In this document: piece after piece, positions 8,506 through 17,750 of the stretch | Layout of the letters: each line of letters begins with the position of its first letter | Numbering within the stretch: position 1 is the first letter of the stretch | The notes under the pieces: generated by a model | Databases searched by the model: none | Seen by the model: the letters and a program-made list of their open reading frames with translations, nothing else | What the model was told of the DNA's origin: nothing | Origin: an uncultured Chloroflexota bacterium | Lineage (GTDB): Bacteria; Chloroflexota; Anaerolineae; Anaerolineales; Anaerolineaceae | NCBI GenBank assembly: GCA_902786265.1 | Contig: CADACE010000036.1 | Span: 1-64,000, forward strand | DNA: 64,000 nucleotides | Direction: 5' to 3' | Program-made: the position numbers and the translations under genes

Positions 8506-11500
8506 TCAGCCTCTCGCAGGAATACCGCTTTTAAAATGAATGCGTATCGCTTTTCGCCCGTTGGCTGCAAGATTGTCAAAATCAACCATAGCCTGGACCC
8601 GTTCAAAGATGTTGAAGCTTAAATCTTCGTTCGGAATTTCAACGTCCTGGTCATAATCAGAAATGATCTGAATTATATATCCTGTATTGATCCCGCCTTT
8701 CTGCAGCTGTCCTGTCGAATACTGGAATCTCGGACCGAAGCCAAGCATAGTCGCACAATTCGTGCTCTGCAGGATCGTACTGCGAAGCTGCTGCAGCCAG
8801 ATCTCCGTTTCCGTATTGCGGGAAAGATATGCGTTTATGGCGATATAATTTTTTCCGGGTTCAGCGCCGGATACAAATTGTGTAATGATTTCATCACAGC
8901 TTGTACATCCGGTCAGATCTTCATCATAATTAACCGCCCAGACATCTGTTTTGCTGTCTCTCCATACAACCGGAAAATCGTCTATTTTCCCTTTCGTGTG
9001 ATATTCGTCAATTTTTGCTGTCGTCAGGTTCTTTGTTTCAATTACATTAGGCTGATCAAAGGCATTGGTATTCAGGATCGCACAGGCTACGGCAATAGCT
9101 ATTTCCCAGCGATAAAATTCAGCAAAAAGATCATATGTTTCATCAACAGATATTTCAAAAACAGGTAGTCCTTTGTCCTTGATTTTTCTTATTTTTTCGC
9201 ATTGACTGTCATTCAAATTTATATAAACAAATACCCGGTCATCAGCATAAGTCTTTCCGATGAGATCCGGTTCCCTATTAACAGGAATAATTCCTTTTCC
9301 TTCTTTTCCTGTGGATTCAGCAATGAGATGTTCCAGCCAGGAACCAAATGATCTGAATTCATCATCTGTGAGAATTGTCAGTTTGTCTCTGCCGGCCACA
9401 GCGGAAATACCGATAAATGTGCCAAGCGCAGCTCCTTCGTTGCGGTATACCGGCAGAGAAGGTGAACAATTCTGCATCATACCATAAACCTTCGGGCTGA
9501 TCTTTTGCGGATCAAGTCCCATAAGGATCGCGGGCAGAATGCCGAACGGCGTGAGCGCAGAATACCTTCCTCCGGTTGATATGTCTGAGAAAAATATCTT
9601 GCGGAATCCAAGATCTCTCGCCTTTTTTTCCAGACTTGTACCGGGATCTGTTATGGCTATAAAATGATCAGGCGCAACATCTCCGAGCGATTCTTTAGCC
9701 TGGGCCATGAAATAATCAAGCAGTGCTTTTACTTCGGGTGTATTGCCGGATTTCGAAGAGATAATAAACAGCGTTTCTTTGGGATTATGTTCTTTTCGGG
9801 CCTCCGCGATCTGTATCGGATCTGTAGAGTCCACTATTTGCAGTTTAATATCTGTTTCATCTTTGAAAACATTGGCGATCACTTCAGAAGCTAATGAAGA
9901 TCCGCCCATACCGAGAAGAAGGATCTTTGTGATACCTTCCTTTTTCAATTCATTTCGTAATGTAAGGTATTCGGAAATTGAAGCTTCTGTGTTTTTATAT
10001 GTATCCAGCCAGCCTAACCTGCTGCGGATCTCCGGATAAGCTGATGTGTCAAAGGTCCATACTGTCGGATCCTTCGTATAGATACGGCGCATCAGTGATT
10101 CCCGATCAAATCTGTCAAATGTTTCCTCAATGGATCCCTGAAGATCTTTCAAATTTTCCCGAATCGTTTCACAGCGTGATCTTATGGAATCCAGTGTAGC
10201 ATTGTAATCATTGATAAACGCTTCAATTCCTTCACCCTCTAATTGAGCATAGACCTCATTTATGTTTATTCCTGATTGTTCGATCGCGGTGAAGAATTCT
10301 TCAATTTCATCTTCCGGTACTGGCAGTGTCCTCTGTACATTGCAGGATTTCTGCAACGCGCTGAGTGTCACCGGCGGTACTGTATTAACTGTATCCGCGC
10401 CAATCAGGTTTTCTACATAATACGTCTGCTTATACAGCGGATTCTTTGTGCTCGTTGATGCCCAAAGAACACGCTGGGCTTTTCCACCGTGAGATTTGAT
10501 CTCACCGAAATTTTCATTTGAGAAGATATCAAGGCTGATATTATAGATCCTCTGCGCATTTCGGATAGCAGCTTTTCCAAGCAGACTTTGTGCGGAAACG
10601 CCGGTTTCGGACAGTTTTTTATCGATTTTCTTATCAACACGAGAAACAAAAACGGATGCCACAGAGCGGATCTTGTCAATCGATTCGCCTTTTTCCAACC
10701 GTTTGCGTAACCCGTCTATGTAAGCATTTGCGGCAGCTTTGTAACGTTCCGGTGAAAAAATAAGTGTCAGGTTCAGGTTTATGCCTGCTGATGTAAGTTC
10801 AGTGATTGCGGGAAAACTTTCTTCTGTGACAGGCACTTTTATCATCAGGTTTGGACGATTGACTGATTTCCAAAGCTGTTTTGCCTGCTCGATCGTTTTT
10901 TCCGCGTCATGTGCATAAAGCGGACTGACTTCAAGGCTCACAAAACCGTCATTTCCCTGGGATCTGATATACAAATCACGGAATAAATCAGTAGCTTTTC
11001 GAATATCCTCGACAGTCAGCTGGAGAAAAATATCTTCAGCGCTGACATTAGCCATTGCCATCGGGATCAAAGCGTTTTCATAATCACGCGAGTCACTGAT
11101 AGCTTTGCGGAAAATACTGGGATTTGATGTGATACCCCGGATCAGTCCGTGGCTGATATCTTTTTCAAGCTGGCCATTTTTGATCAAACCTCTGCGGATA
11201 TTGTCCAGCCATATTGATTGTCCGCACTCAAACAGACGAATCGAATTATTCTTTAATTCAAAACATCCGTTTTCAATTTTCCGCACTTTTTCCATACGGC
11301 GGATCTGGTTGGGTTTATTATTAAAACTCGCCGAAAGAAAAGCAGTAATGATATCATGTGCAGCTTCTGAGCCGATTACCCGGGCTCCAAGGCAGAGTAC
11401 ATTAATATCATCATGCTCAACGGATTGATGTGCGGAGTAATAGTCATGGCAGACTGCTGCGTAAATTCCTTTGATTTTATTTGCCGCCAGGCACATACCG

Positions 11501-11709
11501 ATACCGGAACCACAGACAAAGATACCTTTCTCGGCTTCTTTATCAAGAATTTTCTGCGAGGCTGCATATGCATAATCCGGAAAATCAACTCCGGTATTGG
11601 AATCTGTCCCAACGTCGATAACATCAAATCCACACTCTTTTATGCTTTTTATCACGACATCGCGAAGATCGACACCCGCATGATCAAAGGCCGTAACAAT
11701 TTTCCGCAT
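8506..11709 (-). CDS. Trifunctional fusion: ribose-5-phosphate isomerase B - transaldolase - glucose-6-phosphate isomerase
   Basis: 1067 residues with three enzyme domains in one chain. Residues 1-145 are RpiB (FDHAGVDLRD, VCGSGIGM, CHDYYSAHQSVEHDD). Residues about 165-510 are a transaldolase of the long type (QSIWLDNIRRGLI, GITSNPSIFRKAI, Schiff-base Lys in LMIKVPVTEE). Residues about 560-1060 are a phosphoglucose isomerase domain (LLLGMGGSSLASEV, SKSGNTPEVKAL). Together they link ribose-5-P isomerisation, transaldolation and glucose-6-P/fructose-6-P isomerisation, so carbon can be channelled between pentose phosphates and glycolysis. Tal-Pgi fusions are known in several phyla; the added RpiB is less common. 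The ATG at 11709 has AAAGGATGG upstream and is preferred to the TTG two codons before. It lies in an operon with a Zn-dehydrogenase upstream. Confidence 0.93.
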   Translation of the reverse strand: MRKIVTAFDHAGVDLRDVVIKSIKECGFDVIDVGTDSNTGVDFPDYAYAASQKILDKEAEKGIFVCGSGIGMCLAANKIKGIYAAVCHDYYSAHQSVEHDDINVLCLGARVIGSEAAHDIITAFLSASFNNKPNQIRRMEKVRKIENGCFELKNNSIRLFECGQSIWLDNIRRGLIKNGQLEKDISHGLIRGITSNPSIFRKAISDSRDYENALIPMAMANVSAEDIFLQLTVEDIRKATDLFRDLYIRSQGNDGFVSLEVSPLYAHDAEKTIEQAKQLWKSVNRPNLMIKVPVTEESFPAITELTSAGINLNLTLIFSPERYKAAANAYIDGLRKRLEKGESIDKIRSVASVFVSRVDKKIDKKLSETGVSAQSLLGKAAIRNAQRIYNISLDIFSNENFGEIKSHGGKAQRVLWASTSTKNPLYKQTYYVENLIGADTVNTVPPVTLSALQKSCNVQRTLPVPEDEIEEFFTAIEQSGININEVYAQLEGEGIEAFINDYNATLDSIRSRCETIRENLKDLQGSIEETFDRFDRESLMRRIYTKDPTVWTFDTSAYPEIRSRLGWLDTYKNTEASISEYLTLRNELKKEGITKILLLGMGGSSLASEVIANVFKDETDIKLQIVDSTDPIQIAEARKEHNPKETLFIISSKSGNTPEVKALLDYFMAQAKESLGDVAPDHFIAITDPGTSLEKKARDLGFRKIFFSDISTGGRYSALTPFGILPAILMGLDPQKISPKVYGMMQNCSPSLPVYRNEGAALGTFIGISAVAGRDKLTILTDDEFRSFGSWLEHLIAESTGKEGKGIIPVNREPDLIGKTYADDRVFVYINLNDSQCEKIRKIKDKGLPVFEISVDETYDLFAEFYRWEIAIAVACAILNTNAFDQPNVIETKNLTTAKIDEYHTKGKIDDFPVVWRDSKTDVWAVNYDEDLTGCTSCDEIITQFVSGAEPGKNYIAINAYLSRNTETEIWLQQLRSTILQSTNCATMLGFGPRFQYSTGQLQKGGINTGYIIQIISDYDQDVEIPNEDLSFNIFERVQAMVDFDNLAANGRKAIRIHFKSGIPARG

Positions 11710-11727
11710 TATCAATCCATCCTTTCC

Positions 11728-12759
11728 TTACGGGTTGAGAATAACTTTCAGATTATCTTTATGATCAGAATAAAGTTTATCAAACCATTTCGGCCCTTCA
11801 GAAAGAGGAGCCCGGTTCCCAATCAAAAGATCAACATTCAGCAAATTTTTTGAGATCGCATCCAGACATGCAGGATATTCGCCGCTGGAAGCACAGGATC
11901 CGGAAATATGAAGCTGCTTTGTCACGATTGCCTGCAGCGGAACGGTCACTTTCGGAGAAGAATTTCCGACGAGAATGATATGTCCGTTTCTTTTGCAGAT
12001 CTCAATGCAGAGATTGATCGAGTTTTCGTTCCCTGCTGCTTCAAATACATAATCAACGCCATGCCCTGAGGTTATCTCACTGACAACTTCAGCCGCATTA
12101 TCAACGGCAGTACAAATGCAGTGATCTGCACCGGATTGTTTGATGATGTCCTTTTGGGTTTCAGATCGTTTGATTGCAATGATCGTTCCGAAGCCATACA
12201 TACGAAGGGTTTGAATCAGCAGCATTCCGATTTTGCCGGTACCGACTACAGCTGCTGAAGCTCCAATCGGATGCGGAGCCATATTCGCCGCGTGAAATGC
12301 CACGGAAAGCGGTTCAATCATGGCTGCCTGGTCATAACTTACATTATCGGGAATTCTATATAAGATATGCGCCGGAAGAGCGATATATTCGGCAAAAGCA
12401 CCATCCTGTCGGTAATCTTCACAGGAAACGCCGATCACCTTTCTGTTTGAACAGAGATTCACATACCCGCGCCTGCAGCTTTCACATTCATTACAGTAGA
12501 TCGTCGAATCAAAGGTAACACGATCACCGGGTTTCCAACCTTCAACGGCTGATCCAATTTGCTCAATGATACCGCTTGCCTCATGTCCCATGATCACAGG
12601 AGGGCGCCTTCGCCCCGTAGACCCATCATAACCATGAACATCAGACCCGCAGATGCCGCAGGCTTTGACGCGAATCAGGACGTCATCCGGACCGATTTCA
12701 GGTTCGGGAACGTCTGTATATACCATTTTTTTATAATCAGTCAGTAATAAAGCTTTCAT
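11728..12759 (-). CDS. Zinc-dependent medium-chain alcohol/polyol dehydrogenase
   Basis: 343 residues from the ATG at 12759, matching the MKAL.. start common in this family; an in-frame TTG at 12783 is the alternative. Catalytic zinc ligands appear in ACGICGSDVHGYDG and MGHEASG. The structural zinc site CNECESCRRGYVNLC is complete. The Rossmann fold begins at VVGTGKIGMLLIQ. The closest general match is the sorbitol/xylitol/threonine dehydrogenase group (GutB/Tdh-like), which oxidises a secondary hydroxyl with NAD(P)+. Its place 18 bases before the rpiB-tal-pgi fusion suggests it feeds a polyol or sugar derivative into the pentose phosphate route, which is inference. No clear ribosome binding site is seen. 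Confidence 0.88.
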   Translation of the reverse strand: MKALLLTDYKKMVYTDVPEPEIGPDDVLIRVKACGICGSDVHGYDGSTGRRRPPVIMGHEASGIIEQIGSAVEGWKPGDRVTFDSTIYCNECESCRRGYVNLCSNRKVIGVSCEDYRQDGAFAEYIALPAHILYRIPDNVSYDQAAMIEPLSVAFHAANMAPHPIGASAAVVGTGKIGMLLIQTLRMYGFGTIIAIKRSETQKDIIKQSGADHCICTAVDNAAEVVSEITSGHGVDYVFEAAGNENSINLCIEICKRNGHIILVGNSSPKVTVPLQAIVTKQLHISGSCASSGEYPACLDAISKNLLNVDLLIGNRAPLSEGPKWFDKLYSDHKDNLKVILNP

Positions 12760-12780
12760 ATTAGATATTTGTAAGACTCT

Positions 12781-12825
12781 CAATTTTTTTCACAATAATA
12801 TTATAATTGCGAATGTGAAAAATTG
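12781..12825. promoter_or_regulatory. Inverted repeat with TATAAT core in the divergent dehydrogenase/kinase promoter region
   Basis: The arms CAATTTTTTTCACA (12781-12794) and TGTGAAAAATTG (12814-12825) are inverted copies of each other. A symmetric AATATTATAATT core between them contains TATAAT on both strands (12802-12807 on +, 12800-12805 on -). This places a palindromic operator candidate over both divergent -10 regions. The half-site TTGTGAAA resembles a Rex half-site, but its orientation is outward, so I do not call it a Rex box. Confidence 0.4.
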
Positions 12826-12842
12826 TTATTAGTTGAGGATTT

Positions 12843-14444
12843 ATGCTTCAAGACATTCGGGTTCGGCAAAGAGATTATCTTATAAAAATAACTCAGATCC
12901 TGACGCAGGAATTGGAATTAGAGCCTTTACTGTGGCAGGTTATTCAAATGGCAGTAGATCTGGTCGGCGGGGAATCCGGCTTCGTTGCTTTATACAATGA
13001 ATCGAACGAATGGCAGATCCAGACACAATTAAATCTTACGGATCCTGAACTCAAATATATAGAAACTTACCTGGCCGGTTTGACAAACATGGGTACGCAT
13101 TCTGAAACTTCAGAGCTTCTTTCCATCAATATGCTCATCAAACGGATGCGTTCATTGAACCTGCCGGATATCGCGGATGGTATCGGAATTCCTTTAATTA
13201 ATCATGATAAACTGATTGGCGCAATTGTCGTTTTCCGCGGGTATAAGGTAAGCTTTACTCCTTATGAAAAAAGTATCCTGAAGTCATTTACGGATCAGGC
13301 AACGATCGCGATCAATAATTCCATGTTATATTCCGAAAATCTGGAAGAGAAGAAGCGGTTGGATGCTATAATTCGTGCGGTAGCTGACGGCATTTTTGTT
13401 ATGAATATTTCGCACAAGGTCATTCTTGTAAATTCGGCACTTCAGAAAATGCTTAAACTCGAAAATGTCGACATCAGGAATCTGTATCATGATGATATTC
13501 TTAAATTCAAATCCATTGAAGACGGACTGCTGCTTGAAGAGGCAGAAATGGGCGGATGGCCGCTTAGCCCTGATTCAAAGCATACTGTTGCCGGTGATGT
13601 GTATAAGTATCAGTCAGATCAGACAATTCCGGTAAATGTCTCATATACCCCGGTTATGACTACGGACAACAAGCGCATTCAAAACATTATCGCTTTGGTC
13701 CGTGATGTTTCAAAATACAAAGAAGCGGATGAGCTTAAAAACACATTCATTTCTACTATCAGTCATGAATTGAAGACACCTGTTGCTATAATCAAGGGAT
13801 ATGCCTCGACTCTGAATCTGGATGACGCGGACTGGGATGATGATGTTTTTAAAGAATCGCTGAACGTCATTGAAGAAGAAGCAGACCGACTGACCGTTAT
13901 GATCAATGATCTTTTGGATGCGTCCCGTTTAAATTCGGGTTCTCTGAAGCTTTATAAAACAGATATCAGTTTACCGGATACCTGCTCAAGTGTAAAGAAA
14001 CATATGCAGAACCAGTGCGGTGATCAGGAAATCATTATTGATTTTCCGGATAATTATCCGATTGTCAGTGCTGACGAAGACCGGATCAGACAGGTTTTGA
14101 TCAACCTCATATCAAATGCCGTGAAATACGCTCATGAGGGAAATATAACCATGAGGGGGTCTTTTGATGATGAATGGGTTTATGTATTTGTGATCGATGA
14201 TGGACCCGGTCTTTCTCCTGAAGATTTGGTTCATGTGTTTGACAGGTTTTACCGATCCAAAAAGACGTCAAATTCAGTCAAGGGTACCGGTTTGGGACTT
14301 TTCTTAGCCAAAGCTATCATTGAAGCTCACGGCGGAAAAATTCGTGTAGATAATCGTACCGATACACATGGGGCTGTTTTTACATTCAAACTCCCAATCA
14401 CAAATAATGACAACCCAAAACGTCAGGTGATTGACCTGTCATAA
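12843..14444 (+). CDS. Sensor histidine kinase (GAF-PAS-HisKA-HATPase), cytoplasmic
   Basis: 533 residues without a membrane segment. A GAF domain covers about residues 20-170, a PAS domain about 175-285, the HisKA dimerisation domain has TISHELKTPVAIIKGY with the phospho-accepting His near residue 308, and the ATPase domain shows the N box (NLISNAVKY), G1 (DDGPGLSPED), F (FDRFYR) and G2 (GTGLGLFLAKAIIEAHGG) motifs. All residues for autophosphorylation appear present. It should sense a soluble signal through GAF/PAS and pass phosphate to a response regulator, but none is adjacent, so it is an orphan kinase. It is transcribed divergently from the Zn-dehydrogenase operon. Confidence 0.93.
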   Translation: MLQDIRVRQRDYLIKITQILTQELELEPLLWQVIQMAVDLVGGESGFVALYNESNEWQIQTQLNLTDPELKYIETYLAGLTNMGTHSETSELLSINMLIKRMRSLNLPDIADGIGIPLINHDKLIGAIVVFRGYKVSFTPYEKSILKSFTDQATIAINNSMLYSENLEEKKRLDAIIRAVADGIFVMNISHKVILVNSALQKMLKLENVDIRNLYHDDILKFKSIEDGLLLEEAEMGGWPLSPDSKHTVAGDVYKYQSDQTIPVNVSYTPVMTTDNKRIQNIIALVRDVSKYKEADELKNTFISTISHELKTPVAIIKGYASTLNLDDADWDDDVFKESLNVIEEEADRLTVMINDLLDASRLNSGSLKLYKTDISLPDTCSSVKKHMQNQCGDQEIIIDFPDNYPIVSADEDRIRQVLINLISNAVKYAHEGNITMRGSFDDEWVYVFVIDDGPGLSPEDLVHVFDRFYRSKKTSNSVKGTGLGLFLAKAIIEAHGGKIRVDNRTDTHGAVFTFKLPITNNDNPKRQVIDLS

Positions 14445-14506
14445 GCCTCTATGATGAATGTCTGTGATAAAATGGATAAAAATAATAAATAAAGGATTTA
14501 ATCGAA

Positions 14507-15166
14507 ATGACTTTTACCGGCGTTATAAATTCAATCTACGCTTTTTGTCAAAACGCCATGCAGCTGCTGGGCTACCCGGGGCTTGCACTGGTTATGTTTC
14601 TTGAAAATGTATTTCCTCCGATCCCGTCGGAAATCGTTCTTCCTCTTGCGGGTACTTTGACCGTTTCTCAGGATCCGGCTGTGGCTCCTCAATTCAACAT
14701 TGTAAGTGTTATTGTATGGGCTACGCTTGGTTCTTTCCTTGGTGCCTGGATCTGGTACTGGGTTGGATACCTCATCAGTGAAGACCGCGTAAGAAAATTA
14801 TTACAGAAAATCGGTAAGATCATCATGATCACGGAAAGCGACCTTGATAAAGCTCTTGAATGGTTCAACCGCTATGGTGAATGGTGCGTTTTCTTCGGCA
14901 GAATGGTTCCGATCATCCGCACATTGATCTCTGTCCCGGCTGGTCTTTCCAAGATGCACTGGCTGAAATTCTCCGCTTTTACCATTATGGGTACTGCTTT
15001 GTGGAATATCTTCCTCGGTTTTGCGGGACGTATCTTAGGGGATAATTACCCGATCATCATTGAATGGATCGACCGCTTCAAGTATCTGGTCATTATTATC
15101 TGTGTCGTTGCAGTCATTATCTTCTATGCTCGCCGTATTGCGAACAAAAAGAAGAATGCTCAATAA
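14507..15166 (+). CDS. DedA family membrane protein (VTT domain)
   Basis: 219 residues with about five hydrophobic segments. The family signatures are present: FLENVFPPIPSEIVLPLAG near residue 33, the G.....GA..WYW.G stretch (GSFLGAWIWYWVGYLI), and FFGRMVPIIRTLISVPAGLSKM with the conserved FxGRxxPxxR and Gly residues. DedA proteins are thought to act in phospholipid (undecaprenyl-phosphate or phosphatidylethanolamine) translocation and membrane homeostasis. The ATG is preceded by AAAGGA. It follows the histidine kinase by 62 bases and may share its transcript. The C-terminus is basic. Confidence 0.9.
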   Translation: MTFTGVINSIYAFCQNAMQLLGYPGLALVMFLENVFPPIPSEIVLPLAGTLTVSQDPAVAPQFNIVSVIVWATLGSFLGAWIWYWVGYLISEDRVRKLLQKIGKIIMITESDLDKALEWFNRYGEWCVFFGRMVPIIRTLISVPAGLSKMHWLKFSAFTIMGTALWNIFLGFAGRILGDNYPIIIEWIDRFKYLVIIICVVAVIIFYARRIANKKKNAQ

Positions 15167-15202
15167 AATCACTGCAGACAATTAGAAATATTATAATTGA
15201 TA

Positions 15203-15231
15203 CAAATTTGGCGGCAGCAGCTGCCAATTTG
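15203..15231. terminator. Hairpin between convergent dedA and SUMF1-like genes
   Basis: Stem CAAATTTGGC (15203-15212) with GCCAATTTG (15223-15231), one bulged T and a ten-base loop, followed by TTATTT on the + strand. It is well placed to end the dedA transcript and possibly the converging transcript. Confidence 0.55.
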
Positions 15232-15975
15232 TTATTTAACCGGATAAATACAGCGGAAACCGCGGTTATAACCGGAAGATGTAGGCCCATGATCGAAATA
15301 TGCTTCTATTTTCCCGTTCGCAAAATTATCGTAATCACTGCCGCCTTTCAATAATTTATTGTCATTATCTTCATAGATCTCATCGAGGACCCATTCCCTT
15401 ACATTACCGGTCATATCAAGCACTCCATACGGTGAAGCGCCTTCAGGAAGCCATCCGACTGGCGTAAGAAACTGGTAATAACCGTCAATATTCGCATTCG
15501 CAATTGTAGGCAGGCTTCGTCCCCAGGGATAGTCATAATTCAGCGCAGAACCAGCTGCCAGATTCCATTGATGCGCTGTCGGCAGATCGCCGCCTGCAGA
15601 TTGACAATAATTCTGAGCTTCCATCCAGGTCACAAATGTAACAGGAAAGATTTCATACCGTTTTAATTTCCAATATTTCGCGTAGTTATCATGATAATGC
15701 TGGTATTTGCAAGCGCCCTCAGCGGTGCAGTCTTTATAAGAGCCTATTGAAACGGGAATTTGATCAATATAAAAATCGTCTGTGAATTCATCTCCCTTTA
15801 TCAATACAGCCTTTCGACCGTTTATTATCCTGGTTTTCTGCCCTGATTTTTCAGGAAGATTTTTCCCAAATATATCATAAGGGCGCAGCATGCGGTATGG
15901 CGACGACAGAAATATCATCAGAATAAATATTCCTGTGCTGAGAATAATCAAAGGTATTATGATCTTTTTATTCAT
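15232..15975 (-). CDS. Membrane-anchored SUMF1/FGE-domain protein, probably non-catalytic
   Basis: 247 residues from the ATG at 15975, where the protein begins MNKK followed by one hydrophobic signal anchor (about residues 6-24). The longer upstream frame would overlap the recombinase gene and hide this anchor. The exported part is a formylglycine-generating-enzyme-like fold: DEFTDDFYIDQIPVS, VTFVTWMEAQNYCQSAGG, LPTAHQWNLAA, DMTGNVREWV, and the final GYNRGFRCIYP. The paired active-site cysteines of true sulfatase-modifying enzymes are not seen near the C-terminus (the LLKGGS stretch is followed by no Cys), so it is more likely a structural or binding member. Confidence 0.8.
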   Translation of the reverse strand: MNKKIIIPLIILSTGIFILMIFLSSPYRMLRPYDIFGKNLPEKSGQKTRIINGRKAVLIKGDEFTDDFYIDQIPVSIGSYKDCTAEGACKYQHYHDNYAKYWKLKRYEIFPVTFVTWMEAQNYCQSAGGDLPTAHQWNLAAGSALNYDYPWGRSLPTIANANIDGYYQFLTPVGWLPEGASPYGVLDMTGNVREWVLDEIYEDNDNKLLKGGSDYDNFANGKIEAYFDHGPTSSGYNRGFRCIYPVK

Positions 15976-15997
15976 CTTATATCTTTGTGTGTATATT

Positions 15998-16987
15998 TTA
16001 ATTATCCTGGTTAAATATTTTATCATACTTGCGGTCAAGGTCAGCATCTGAAAGATGCGTGTAGCGTTGTGTTACCATGACGGAGGAGTGCCTTGCGAAT
16101 TCCTGAGCCAGTTTCATATTCCCTGTTTTCTTCAGCACATTCGTGACAAAATAATGCCGAAAAGAATGCGGGGTTATGGTCCCGACAGCTTCTTTTCCAA
16201 GACATTCTGCCACCCGTTGTTCAACGATCAGTCTGCCTGTTTTGGTCGTTATAGGTAATATTTTATCGCCGCATCCTTTATCATGACGTGAAAAAACCGG
16301 AAGAGATGCCAGTGTTGCTCCGCTTGAACCATCCAGTACAGAACGTTCGTTCAAATACATTTTCAAAAAATCGATGGAACGATCTGAAAAGCGGATTATT
16401 GCTTCTTTGTTGCCTTTTCCGATTATGATCGCTTTATGTGAAAACCAGTCAATAGTTCCCCGCCGCAGATTACAGGCTTCGTGTATTCTTAAACCCGTAT
16501 CCGCGAGCGTTATCAGGAAAGCAGCATCACGCAGGTTGATCAGATGATCTGCAGGACTTTCTGAAGGCAGGTTAGGAATTTTATTTTGGGCATAATCAAT
16601 GAGCGATTCAATATCATGCTGTGGAAATTGCGGAAGTCTGATTCCCGGTTTGCGGGTACGATTTTTAATCAATAATTTCGTTTGAAAAAGATTAAAACTC
16701 TGAATTTCTTCCGCTGCCAGAAATTCAAAATAATTTTTGGCAACATTAATATACAGACTTTCTGTTGAGGGCGAATAAGCTTTCAGATATTTTGCATAAT
16801 CACTGAATATTTTTTCCGAAAGACTTGAAACCGGCTGTGAAGATTCGATGCCTTTTTCCAGGAGCATTTCCTTAAACGCGTTCATTGCATTTCTGTAAGT
16901 TCTTTCTGTATTTGAAGAACGTGAAAGGCTGATATTTTCAAGAAATTTTTCAATTGTATGATCGATGGATATCTGGTTTGAATCCAT
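15998..16987 (-). CDS. Tyrosine recombinase, XerC/XerD-like
   Basis: 329 residues from the ATG at 16987, which has GGAGGAAAT directly upstream; the longer frame to 17056 lacks such a site. The N-terminal SAM-like core-binding domain spans about 10-110. The catalytic domain has the full set: Arg in ADTGLRIHEACNLRR, Lys in IIIGKGNKEAIIRF, the HxxR box in TPHSFRHYFVTN, His in ARHSSVMVTQ and the nucleophilic Tyr near residue 309 in QRYTHLSDADL. Such enzymes resolve chromosome dimers at dif or integrate mobile DNA. No phage or integron genes are nearby and the next gene upstream is rex, so a chromosomal Xer role is more likely. No dif site was identified. Confidence 0.88.
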   Translation of the reverse strand: MDSNQISIDHTIEKFLENISLSRSSNTERTYRNAMNAFKEMLLEKGIESSQPVSSLSEKIFSDYAKYLKAYSPSTESLYINVAKNYFEFLAAEEIQSFNLFQTKLLIKNRTRKPGIRLPQFPQHDIESLIDYAQNKIPNLPSESPADHLINLRDAAFLITLADTGLRIHEACNLRRGTIDWFSHKAIIIGKGNKEAIIRFSDRSIDFLKMYLNERSVLDGSSGATLASLPVFSRHDKGCGDKILPITTKTGRLIVEQRVAECLGKEAVGTITPHSFRHYFVTNVLKKTGNMKLAQEFARHSSVMVTQRYTHLSDADLDRKYDKIFNQDN

Positions 16988-17093
16988 ATTTCCTCCGGTA
17001 TTATTATGTGTTTGATAAGATAACTTATCGAACCCTTCAACAATATAATACCACACTATCGATAATTTGTAAATGATCGATTAACTGATATAT

Positions 17094-17720
17094 TCAGTCC
17101 AAATAATATGTTATATGCTGTAAAGAAATAACCGGATCGATATATTCAACACGAATATTTACAGGAAGAGAAAGAATTACGGGAGCGTATGTCAATATTC
17201 CTTTTATTCCGAATTTTACAAGCTTTTCGGCAATTTCCTGCGCAACATTCGCCGGGACAGTCAGCATGGCAATAGAGATCCGGTTTTCGCTGATGATTTG
17301 TTCAATATCATCAATGCTTTGTATCGTGATTTGCTCATTGATTTTTTTACCAATCAAATCATTATCAGAATCTACGGCTGCAATTACCTGGAAACCACTT
17401 GCCATAAATCCTGAATAGTTCAGAATTGCGTGCCCGATATTTCCGCACCCCACCAAAACCATTTTCCATTCCCGGTCAATGTTCAGAATACTATTGATCT
17501 GTTCTGTCAGGAAATCAATATTATATCCTGTCCCCTGCTTTCCAAATTCACCGAATTGAGAAAGATCCTTGCGAATTTGAGCTGCGGAATATCCTAAAAA
17601 CGCTCCTAACTCTTTTGAATTTGTTGTTTCGGCTTTTTCGCGCAGAACACTTAATGCCCGAAGATATCGCGGCAGTCTGGCGACGATTATATCCGGAATT
17701 TCCTGATGTTTCGTACTCAT
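17094..17720 (-). CDS. rex: Redox-sensing transcriptional repressor Rex
   Basis: 208 residues. An N-terminal winged helix (IPDIIVARLPRYLRALSVL, then LGAFLGYSAAQIRKDLSQFGEFGKQGTGYNI) is the Rex DNA-binding domain. The C-terminal Rossmann domain binds NADH with VGCGNIGHAILNY. Rex leaves its operators (TTGTGAA-N4-TTCACAA type) when NADH/NAD+ rises and derepresses fermentation and electron-transfer genes. It lies 30 bases downstream of the zinc peptidase and upstream of the recombinase. No perfect Rex box was seen in this window; targets are presumably elsewhere. Confidence 0.95.
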   Translation of the reverse strand: MSTKHQEIPDIIVARLPRYLRALSVLREKAETTNSKELGAFLGYSAAQIRKDLSQFGEFGKQGTGYNIDFLTEQINSILNIDREWKMVLVGCGNIGHAILNYSGFMASGFQVIAAVDSDNDLIGKKINEQITIQSIDDIEQIISENRISIAMLTVPANVAQEIAEKLVKFGIKGILTYAPVILSLPVNIRVEYIDPVISLQHITYYLD

Positions 17721-17750
17721 TGCACCTCTCTTCCTGATAATTCTGTCACT

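Noticed and set aside
12781..12825. A Rex operator in the divergent promoter
   Set aside because: The half-sites TTGTGAAA point away from each other instead of converging with the short Rex spacing.
15998..16987. A mobile integrase island
   Set aside because: The recombinase has no adjoining excisionase, phage genes, tRNA target or direct repeats that I could see; a Xer-type housekeeping role is simpler.
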